Both the position numbers and the translations under genes were made by a program. The notes below the pieces were generated by a model that had not been told where the DNA came from, did not search any database, and was given only the letters and a program-made list of their open reading frames with translations. A stretch of DNA of 8,216 bases from an uncultured Prevotella sp. (GTDB taxonomy: Bacteria; Bacteroidota; Bacteroidia; Bacteroidales; Bacteroidaceae): the NCBI GenBank assembly GCA_900556795.1, contig USQD01000075.1, forward strand, positions 1 through 8,216, in the 5' to 3' direction. The first letter of the stretch is position 1, and each line of letters starts with the position of its first letter. Shown here piece by piece: positions 1 through 5,580 of this stretch.

Positions 1-121
1 GTTGTCGCTTGCTGGTAAATATTGCAAGGAATTTCGGTTTTGTATAATATAAAGGCCGGGAATCCGTTATTATTATCGAAAATAAAAGTAATCAATAATA
101 AAAGAAAGAATAGAAGAAACA
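1..121. other. Leader region upstream of the lysO pair
   Basis: No gene is supported here. The sequence becomes very A-rich toward 122, and A-rich leaders rather than Shine-Dalgarno sequences are typical before Bacteroidetes genes. A TATAAT string at 43-48 follows TTGCAA at 22-27 with a 15-base spacer, but Bacteroidetes primary sigma factors prefer TTTG/TAnnTTTG, so I do not call it a promoter. A reading frame from a TTG at 22 runs into the first lysO gene in another frame and resembles nothing I recognise. Confidence 0.5.
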
Positions 122-397
122 ATGCTCAAGATTGTTATGATCATGCTATGCGGAATAGGTACGGGGTATCTGCTTCGCAACAAGAAAATGAGTTTTATCG
201 GCCGTATCATTACGTCGCTTATCTGGGTGCTCCTCTTCCTGCTCGGCATCGAGGTGGGAGCCAATCCACGTATTGTCAATGGGCTTCAAACCCTGGGACT
301 CGAAGCCATCGTGCTCACGATAGCCGGAAGTCTGGGTAGTGCAATCTTTGCGTGGGCATTGTGGAGATATGTCTGCAGAAAGGAGGTTGGAAAATGA
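122..397 (+). CDS. lysO: LysO-type lysine exporter, N-terminal half (separate subunit)
   Basis: This 91-residue, very hydrophobic protein has about three predicted membrane segments (roughly residues 3-18, 26-46 and 62-84). It matches the first third of the LysO/YbjE (DUF340) family, inner-membrane exporters of L-lysine and its toxic analogue thialysine. E. coli LysO is one chain of about 299 residues. Here the family is encoded as two open frames, this one and the gene at 394, which together give 291 residues, so nothing seems to be lost. An acidic residue (E44) lies within the hydrophobic second segment, in LLGIEVGANP. The ATG at 122 follows an A-rich leader. The stop codon overlaps the next start as ATGA. 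The family call rests mainly on the downstream partner, because this half alone is weakly diagnostic. Confidence 0.82.
   Translation: MLKIVMIMLCGIGTGYLLRNKKMSFIGRIITSLIWVLLFLLGIEVGANPRIVNGLQTLGLEAIVLTIAGSLGSAIFAWALWRYVCRKEVGK
380..387 (+). promoter_or_regulatory. Strong Shine-Dalgarno sequence for the second lysO gene
   Basis: AAGGAGGT lies six bases before the ATG at 394, inside the last codons of the preceding gene. It matches eight consecutive bases of the 16S anti-SD complement. This decides the start of the second gene: a longer frame from the ATG at 352 would only add 14 residues read out of frame through the first gene. The site fits translational coupling across the ATGA overlap. Such a complete SD is uncommon in Bacteroidetes, where translation initiation mostly ignores SD pairing. 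Confidence 0.8.
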
Positions 398-996
398 AAG
401 GTAGTCTGATTATCGTTGGTTTCTTCGTGCTGGGCATCATCGTTGGATTGTGTGATGTGATTCCTGCCAGTTTCATGGCGAGTGATGTGAGCTATTATGC
501 GCTCTGCTGCCTGATGTTCTGCGTGGGTATCAGTATCGGTTGCGATACTTCTGTATTGAAAAGTTTCAGAAAGGTGAATCCCCGACTGATGATGTTGCCG
601 GTGATGACCATTCTCGGAACCCTGGCTGGATGTGCTGCTGCCTCTCTGCTTTTGGGACATCGCCTGCTCTCCGACTGTCTTGCCATCGGTTCGGGCTTCG
701 GATACTACTCGCTGTCCAGTATCTTCATCACTCAGTATCGGGGTGCCGAGTTGGGAACCATAGCTCTGCTTGCCAACATCTGCCGTGAGATTCTTACCCT
801 GCTGTGTGCGCCTCTGTTGGCGAAGTATTTCGGCAAGCTGGCGCCTATCAGCGTTGGTGGCGCCACCACGATGGATACCACGTTGCCTATCATCACCCGC
901 TATTCGGGAGAGAGTTTCATTATCGTTTCCATCTTCCATGGCTTCTGTGTTGATTTCTCCGTACCTTTCTTGGTAACATTCTTCTGTTCTCTGTAA
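394..996 (+). CDS. lysO: LysO-type lysine exporter, C-terminal half (DUF340 core)
   Basis: This 200-residue integral membrane protein carries the signature of the LysO family: GSGFGYYSLSS (99-109), ITQYRGAELGTIALLANICR (112-131) and GGATTMDTTLP (155-165). LysO exports lysine from the cytoplasm across the inner membrane. Two intramembrane acidic residues, E132 and D161, are 29 positions apart. From memory these correspond to the functionally important E233 and D261 of E. coli LysO. The protein has about five or six hydrophobic segments and ends shortly after the last one, with no soluble tail. It starts at the ATG overlapping the previous stop and has its own strong SD. It should form one transporter with the 91-residue product before it. 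A hairpin ten bases after the stop probably ends the transcript. Lysine is the expected substrate from the family; ornithine or analogues are not excluded. Confidence 0.92.
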   Translation: MKGSLIIVGFFVLGIIVGLCDVIPASFMASDVSYYALCCLMFCVGISIGCDTSVLKSFRKVNPRLMMLPVMTILGTLAGCAAASLLLGHRLLSDCLAIGSGFGYYSLSSIFITQYRGAELGTIALLANICREILTLLCAPLLAKYFGKLAPISVGGATTMDTTLPIITRYSGESFIIVSIFHGFCVDFSVPFLVTFFCSL

Positions 997-1005
997 TACA
1001 GTTTT

Positions 1006-1048
1006 GCCCATAGCGTTGTGCATTGGTTATGCTTCAAACGCTATGGGC
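1006..1048. terminator. Hairpin between convergent genes, probable bidirectional terminator
   Basis: The arms GCCCATAGCGTT (1006-1017) and AACGCTATGGGC (1037-1048) are perfect 12-bp complements. The 19-base loop contains a second small stem (GCAT 1020-1023 with ATGC 1029-1032). The hairpin begins 10 bases after the lysO stop and lies 7 bases beyond the porW stop on the other strand, so it can serve both transcripts. There is no clear U-tract on either side (only CATTCTTT on the + strand), so the intrinsic terminator call rests on the stem and its position. Confidence 0.7.
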
Positions 1049-1054
1049 CATTCT

Positions 1055-4000
1055 TTAGAAACCTTCCAGTTCGTAGTATTCGTCTTCCAGTTCGATGCTT
1101 TCTGAAGAGTTGCTGTCATCGAAATAGATGCCCGTATCGTTTTCCTTCTTCTCTTCCTTCTTGTTTGGAATAACGAGGGTTCCATCATCTTCCTTCTTCT
1201 CTTCCTTCTTGTTTGGAATAACGAAGGTTCCATCATCTTCCTTTTCCTTTGGTGAAGAAGGCATTATGATTTCTATTCCGTTATTGTCTTCAGTTGGAAT
1301 CTCTTTTTTGTTTCCAGTTATGACTTCTTCATTGGTTTCCATTTTTTCCTGAGGAGGAGTAACAGCAGGAATCTCCAGAGTATTGATCTCTGTTGAAGGC
1401 GCTGCCTTTGATTTTTCTGATGATGTCTCTTCTGACGTCTCTTCCGCTGCAGAAGTAGGCTGTATAGGCTCGGTGAGCAATGGGAACTTGCTGATTTCCA
1501 GAGGGGCGAAATGTTTTGTGTAGAACTTTTCGTACTCCTCGTAGGTATGGCTGGTGCCAAGGAGTTTCAGGTTCTCTTCGCTGATTACATAGGCGTGTAC
1601 CTTATCTAGCAAGCGCTTGATAGATGCCTGCTGGTATACAGCATTGGCATACTGTCGTGCTTCATCGTAATTGTTGAAACCGCTTATCTGCATGCGATGA
1701 AGCCCCTCTATTTCCTCAATGTTGATATCGAAGAAACGTGCCATGTAAGAGGTGAAGTTATACTTCGCCATCTCAAAGAGCAGCTGGTTCTCGTTGGTCT
1801 TGTCAGGATCGTATGCCAGCAGGAATATGAAGTTGGCGTTACGGTTGTCCGAGTAGCCTTTCTGCTTGGTAGAATCCTGGTCGTTGAGTTCCACGCTTCT
1901 CCGGGTCCATACTTCGCTCAGGTCGAACTTACCTACGTAGAGGCGTTTGCCGGCATCTACACCATTGATAATCATACCTGCCATCTCGCTGAGTCGGCCA
2001 TTTGGGTATTTGTCTACCACTTCTTTAAGGTCAACCAGGCAGCTATCGATATTGCCATCATTCAGCTTGCTGAGACCTCCAATAAAGAGGAACTTGTCTC
2101 GGTTTGCTCCATCAGGGAAGCGGGTCTTGGATATTTCGGCATTGTCTATCACCTTATTATATTGTTCATCCTTGAAAGCCTGATAGGTATGTGTATAGAG
2201 AGAATCCTCGATATGGACGCCCATTATGGCATTTTCCTTATAGTACGGATTGGAGAGAAGGACGGTCCACTGACTTCCTGGGTAATCTGCCTTCAGCTTT
2301 TGCAGGTATGTTGCTGCCACATCAGTCTGATGCTCTCTGGAATAGAGCAGATACAGGTGATAATAAGCATCGTCAAGATGCTCATAATCAGGATAGTTGT
2401 TGACCAGTCTGAGCAGGGATTTCTTACCCAGTGCCAGATTGTCGAGCTTATCCTTGAAGATAACACCGGCATGATACAGACCGTCTTCCAACAGTCTGTT
2501 GCTTTCTGCCAGTTGTTCTGGAGTAAACGGAATTTGAGCCAGATAATACTCACGCTTATGTGGGTCATTGACGGCGCTGTCTGTGGTCTGCTTGAGTGAA
2601 TCTTCGAGCACGGCTACCTGTGCCAGAGAATCTCTTTGCTGGGTGGTCATCTCTTCGGCTCCTTCTGCTGTAGCCACTACCGTTTTGTTGATGCGCTGCC
2701 AGTTGTCCACGTTCTCTCGCTTGCCCCAAAGTTTCTGGAATTGGGTCTTTCCCTGACTTACGGTCAGCGGCGAATAGAAATACCATTGTCCGTTGTTTGC
2801 ATCATTATAGGTGTTCGTATTATTCTTTTTGGGGGTGTTGCTGGCGAAGTTGTTGCCGCTGTTTTGCTTCTGGACAGCTTCTGCCTCTTCCTCAGCTTTC
2901 TTGTTTTTTTCTTCTTTTTCCTTCTTTTTCAGCGCATCGATTACACGGTCGATGGCAGCATTGCGGTCTTTCCCGTTCATCTTGGCGAGTTGCTGCAACG
3001 AATCCTGCAACTGTATGGCATCGGTATAAGGTACCAGTTCATCAAGTACCTTGGAGCGGTCGGAGAGGAGTTGATAATCCTTTCTTTCCTTATCGAGCAA
3101 TCCAATGGCTTCTCCATAGCATCTTCGTGCATCGGCAAATTTTTCCATTGTCCAGTACAAGTCTCCGAGATGTAGCAGCAAGACACCCTTTTCTATACCG
3201 TTTCGGGTGGCTTTCTGGTTACCTTTTTCGTATGCAGCGATGGCCTGCAGTGTATCTTTCTTGTTGAGATAGATGTTACCGATGGCATAATATACCTGGT
3301 CGAGATACTCTTTGTTATTATCCGAAGCCGCCATTCTCTTCAGCTTGCTGACCATCTTGCTGGCATTGTCTTTTGCCATGACTTCTGTCATGGAAATACG
3401 GGCATTGAAGGCTAGTTCGTAAGGAGGATTTAGGCGAATCACGTTCTTGAAGGCCTTATAGGCTTCTTTCTTGTTGCCGATGGATGCCTGCAACTGTCCC
3501 ATCAGATACCATTCTCGTGCCTTCTGCTTGCGGCGCATCTCATGGCTTATTACCTTTTTGAGGTATGGAATAGCCTGCTCGGTGTTGCCGGTATGGATAT
3601 AGTAATCGGCAAAGGTATAATCCCATTCTTTCTGGGCACGCCAGTGGATGGAATCGCGCTGCATGTTGCGTATCACGTCTTCTGCATCGTAATTCCAACC
3701 CTGTTCAATATAGCATTTGGCAAGCCAGGCTCTGGCTTTGCCATAAATGGCTGGTTGGGTAGCATAGAGGCGACTCATATATGAGAAGGTGGCTGCTGCC
3801 GCCTCGAAATCGCCTTTATGAAACTGCGAACGTCCCATCAGCATCCATGCCTTCCAAAGGAATGGATTATATTCCCTGCGGTTCAGCCATTCGATGTCTT
3901 TGGCTGTCTTGCGCCGGTTTTTGGTCCATTCCGGTTTTTGCTTGATGCTGTGCTGATGGATGGCTTTCTCGCATTTCTCTATGGCACGGTCGAAGTTGCT

Positions 4001-4264
4001 CTTGCCGATTTCACGACTGTTCTTGTTGCTTACGGTATAGAGTGGAAGCTGCTCAGTAAAGTTGTCTTTATTAGTCATTTCTTTTTCCAGTGAACCGTCA
4101 ATATAGGCTAGGGTACCATTATAATAGGTGTTATACTTTGCCGTAAAGGATTGCCACCATCTGTTCTGCGCCGTATTCTTCTGCGTAGAACATCCGGTAA
4201 GGGTTATGGCTATCAGCAGGATGATGAAGCCTAATGTATTATGAAAAGTATTCTGTTGTTTCAC
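1055..4264 (-). CDS. porW: PorW/SprE-like TPR lipoprotein (type IX secretion accessory family)
   Basis: This 1069-residue protein has a lipoprotein signal peptide with lipobox LTGC (lipidated Cys25), followed by the family motif FTAKYNTYYNG. TPR-like helical repeats fill about residues 130-390 and 595-770. Between them lie a Lys/Glu-rich probable coiled coil (about 445-465) and a family block around 490-522 with GQWYFYSP and WGKRENVDNW. A folded C-terminal region (about 805-930) includes ISGFNNYDEARQYANAVY, which recalls SPOR-like folds. Residues from about 932 form an acidic, low-complexity tail with a duplicated 16-residue unit. PorW/SprE proteins are periplasmic lipoproteins needed for type IX secretion in Porphyromonas and gliding in Flavobacterium. 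The residues after Cys25 (STQKN) lack the acidic surface-export signal, consistent with a periplasmic location. The start is GTG at 4264-4262: an in-frame TAA lies two codons upstream and no later start keeps the signal peptide. Relatives also occur in species without T9SS, so secretion function here is inferred. Confidence 0.85.
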   Translation of the reverse strand: MKQQNTFHNTLGFIILLIAITLTGCSTQKNTAQNRWWQSFTAKYNTYYNGTLAYIDGSLEKEMTNKDNFTEQLPLYTVSNKNSREIGKSNFDRAIEKCEKAIHQHSIKQKPEWTKNRRKTAKDIEWLNRREYNPFLWKAWMLMGRSQFHKGDFEAAAATFSYMSRLYATQPAIYGKARAWLAKCYIEQGWNYDAEDVIRNMQRDSIHWRAQKEWDYTFADYYIHTGNTEQAIPYLKKVISHEMRRKQKAREWYLMGQLQASIGNKKEAYKAFKNVIRLNPPYELAFNARISMTEVMAKDNASKMVSKLKRMAASDNNKEYLDQVYYAIGNIYLNKKDTLQAIAAYEKGNQKATRNGIEKGVLLLHLGDLYWTMEKFADARRCYGEAIGLLDKERKDYQLLSDRSKVLDELVPYTDAIQLQDSLQQLAKMNGKDRNAAIDRVIDALKKKEKEEKNKKAEEEAEAVQKQNSGNNFASNTPKKNNTNTYNDANNGQWYFYSPLTVSQGKTQFQKLWGKRENVDNWQRINKTVVATAEGAEEMTTQQRDSLAQVAVLEDSLKQTTDSAVNDPHKREYYLAQIPFTPEQLAESNRLLEDGLYHAGVIFKDKLDNLALGKKSLLRLVNNYPDYEHLDDAYYHLYLLYSREHQTDVAATYLQKLKADYPGSQWTVLLSNPYYKENAIMGVHIEDSLYTHTYQAFKDEQYNKVIDNAEISKTRFPDGANRDKFLFIGGLSKLNDGNIDSCLVDLKEVVDKYPNGRLSEMAGMIINGVDAGKRLYVGKFDLSEVWTRRSVELNDQDSTKQKGYSDNRNANFIFLLAYDPDKTNENQLLFEMAKYNFTSYMARFFDINIEEIEGLHRMQISGFNNYDEARQYANAVYQQASIKRLLDKVHAYVISEENLKLLGTSHTYEEYEKFYTKHFAPLEISKFPLLTEPIQPTSAAEETSEETSSEKSKAAPSTEINTLEIPAVTPPQEKMETNEEVITGNKKEIPTEDNNGIEIIMPSSPKEKEDDGTFVIPNKKEEKKEDDGTLVIPNKKEEKKENDTGIYFDDSNSSESIELEDEYYELEGF
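1142..1237 (-). repeat. Two tandem copies of a 48-bp in-frame repeat in the PorW tail
   Basis: Bases 1142-1189 and 1190-1237 are identical except at one position (G at 1177, A at 1225). A few bases of a third copy follow at 1238. The unit is 16 codons long and encodes a repeat of the type KKEDDGT(F/L)VIPNKKEE at about residues 1010-1041. The single difference changes Phe to Leu. Near-identity suggests a recent duplication by slippage or unequal exchange, and a multiple-of-three length keeps the frame open. Confidence 0.95.
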
Positions 4265-4287
4265 CTTTTATATAGTAAAATGTATTT

Positions 4288-5091
4288 TTAAGAATTTCTG
4301 ATCAGTTTGTATCCTTTGGCAAGGGCAAAAAGGATGATGCTGACGAAGATGATGGTGGCACCCGATGGCACATTGAGCAGATAGCTGGCGTATAAGCCTA
4401 TCAGACAGTCTATCCATCCCAACAGGATGCTGACTGCTATCATGTTCTTATAGTTATATGTGAAGAGATTGGCTGTCATCTGCGGAATGGTAAGCAGGCT
4501 GATGGCGAGTACTATGCCCACCATTTTCAGCGTGGCTACGATGGTCATGGCGATGAGCGTCATCATCACGTATTCTATCGCTGTAACGGGCAGGTGCTGC
4601 GATCTGGCAAAGGTGCTGTCGAAAGCGATGTTCTGGATGGGGCGCAGCAGGCACATGAAAAGTAATGATACGATGAGGGTAAGGCCTCCAAGCAGCCATA
4701 AATCTGTACGGTCTATGGCGAGGATGCTGCCAAAGAGGAAGGAAGGCAGGTCGGGCATAAATCCTGGTGTCAGAAAGCAGCAGATGATGCCCACACTCAT
4801 GCCGAGAGTCCAAAACATGGCGATGGCTGAATCTTTGCGCACATCTTTCTTCCTGGAAATCCATTGTACGCCAAAAGCGCTCAGTATGGCAAATGCCATG
4901 GCTGAGAAAATAGGATTGAAGCCTGCATATACACCGATTCCTATGCCTCCGAAAGAGGCATGGGTGATGCCACCGCTGATGAAAACCAGTCGGCGAGTTA
5001 CGATGTAGGTTCCTATGAATCCGCAAAGAATGCTAGCCAAAAAAGCTCCTATGAGGGCATTCTGAAAAAATGTATATTGCAGTATATCCAT
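4288..5091 (-). CDS. Metal ABC transporter permease, ABC-3 (ZnuB/MntB) family
   Basis: This 267-residue polytopic membrane protein (about eight hydrophobic segments) is the permease of an ABC-3 family importer for zinc, manganese or iron. The family motif after the second segment reads FISGGITHASFGG (about 37-49). Many ZnuB/MntB proteins have an Asp before the Ser-His of this motif, here replaced by Gly-Ile-Thr-His. The late segment LLTIPQMTANLF (P203) matches the conserved LLxIP-x-ATA region. The length is normal. The ATP-binding subunit and the metal-binding protein are both absent from the window, so the permease must use partners encoded elsewhere. It lies 19 bases after the Cys-rich membrane protein gene and 23 bases before porW, which suggests cotranscription. 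The metal cannot be told from the sequence. Confidence 0.9.
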   Translation of the reverse strand: MDILQYTFFQNALIGAFLASILCGFIGTYIVTRRLVFISGGITHASFGGIGIGVYAGFNPIFSAMAFAILSAFGVQWISRKKDVRKDSAIAMFWTLGMSVGIICCFLTPGFMPDLPSFLFGSILAIDRTDLWLLGGLTLIVSLLFMCLLRPIQNIAFDSTFARSQHLPVTAIEYVMMTLIAMTIVATLKMVGIVLAISLLTIPQMTANLFTYNYKNMIAVSILLGWIDCLIGLYASYLLNVPSGATIIFVSIILFALAKGYKLIRNS

Positions 5092-5110
5092 TATAATCTA
5101 TCAACTTAGT

Positions 5111-5494
5111 CTAACTTAAGAAACTGATGACTTCGTCCTTGAGCTGGTTAGGAAGGTTAATGCCCCGAAGGATGAGACTTCTGTTCCAGCCGGCAACTTC
5201 TTCTGGCTGCATCGTATAGAGCACCTCTGAGAATTCCTCTACTTCTTCATCGGTATAGGCATCGGCTTCCCGCCCTGCGAACCGGTCGAGGTCTTCGTCA
5301 TCGTAGTATTCTATTTCCTTGGTAGCTGCTTCCATCATGCAGTCTTGTTCGCATTTGGAGTTTTCTCCATTGCAGGTGTTGCACGAAACACCTTCCTGCA
5401 ATGGTTCCTCGTCTTCTCCCTTACGATGAGAGACGATACCGAAAAGGGCACTTATCAAGCCTAATGCCACAAGGGCTAAAATCAAGTATAGCAT
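5111..5494 (-). CDS. Small membrane-anchored protein with a CX2CX6CX3C cluster
   Basis: I recognise this as a conserved Bacteroidales protein, but its function is unknown to me. Of 127 residues, about 2-21 form one membrane helix followed by HRK, suggesting the rest faces the cytoplasm. A cysteine cluster follows at C38, C41, C48 and C52, which could bind zinc or an iron-sulphur cluster. Residues 55-90 are strongly acidic. The C-terminal part (about 87-127, with LYTMQPEEVAGWNRSL and LRGINLP) looks like a small helical domain. A short helix followed by a Cys cluster recalls the FeoB-associated Cys-rich membrane proteins of iron uptake operons, but this protein is longer and no feoB is here. 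It lies 19 bases upstream of the metal permease gene. From memory some relatives are labelled phospholipase in databases; nothing in this sequence supports that. Confidence 0.85.
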   Translation of the reverse strand: MLYLILALVALGLISALFGIVSHRKGEDEEPLQEGVSCNTCNGENSKCEQDCMMEAATKEIEYYDDEDLDRFAGREADAYTDEEVEEFSEVLYTMQPEEVAGWNRSLILRGINLPNQLKDEVISFLS

Positions 5495-5496
5495 TT

Positions 5497-5531
5497 ACTT
5501 TGAACTTTGAACTTTTAACATTGAACTTTAT
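5497..5531 (-). repeat. Heptanucleotide repeat tract A, five units
   Basis: On the + strand five consecutive heptamers read ACTTTGA, ACTTTGA, ACTTTTA, ACATTGA and ACTTTAT, with consensus ACTTTGA (TCAAAGT on the coding strand). The tract ends three bases before the start codon of the small Cys-rich protein gene, so on the transcript it forms the immediate leader. Confidence 0.85.
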
Positions 5532-5552
5532 GATTAGCAAAGACCGTTGAAT

Positions 5553-5580
5553 TCTTCACTTTTCACTCTTCATTCTTCAC
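5553..5580 (-). repeat. Heptanucleotide repeat tract B, four units across the aroA stop
   Basis: On the + strand four heptamers read TCTTCAC, TTTTCAC, TCTTCAT and TCTTCAC (GTGAAGA on the coding strand). The tract includes the aroA stop codon (5570-5572) and its last Ser-Glu-Glu codons. It differs in sequence from tract A but has the same 7-base period, and the distance between the two tract starts is 56 bases, which is eight periods. Confidence 0.85.

Noticed and set aside
22..48. TTGCAA/TATAAT as a sigma-70-like promoter for lysO
   Set aside because: The 15-base spacer is short and Bacteroidetes promoters use TTTG/TAnnTTTG; no convincing match is present upstream of 122.
352..393. Upstream ATG at 352 as start of the second lysO gene
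   Set aside because: It adds 14 non-family residues out of frame with the first gene; the ATG at 394 has a strong SD and gives a normal N-terminus.
286..1023. Long minus-strand open frame (245 codons) opposite lysO
   Set aside because: It is rich in His, Gln, Arg and Thr with no recognisable domain and lies wholly opposite a well-supported membrane protein gene; a shadow frame.
1697..2599. Plus-strand open frame of 300 codons opposite porW
   Set aside because: It mirrors the porW codons, has no family resemblance, and porW has a lipobox and family motifs.
2636..3267. Overlapping hydrophobic plus-strand frames with runs of Phe and Leu
   Set aside because: They arise from the Lys/Glu-rich coiled-coil codons of porW read on the opposite strand.
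4265..4287. Possible internal promoter before porW
   Set aside because: The 23-base gap is AT-rich but has no TAnnTTTG element.
4454..5026. Two further long frames (4454-5026 minus, 4460-5008 plus) within the permease gene
   Set aside because: The minus frame is rich in His and Arg and the plus frame is the complement of membrane-helix codons; neither resembles a known protein.
5497..5580. CRISPR-like or insertion-sequence remnant between aroA and the small gene
   Set aside because: The units are only 7 bases with no spacers, and there are no terminal inverted repeats or target duplications.
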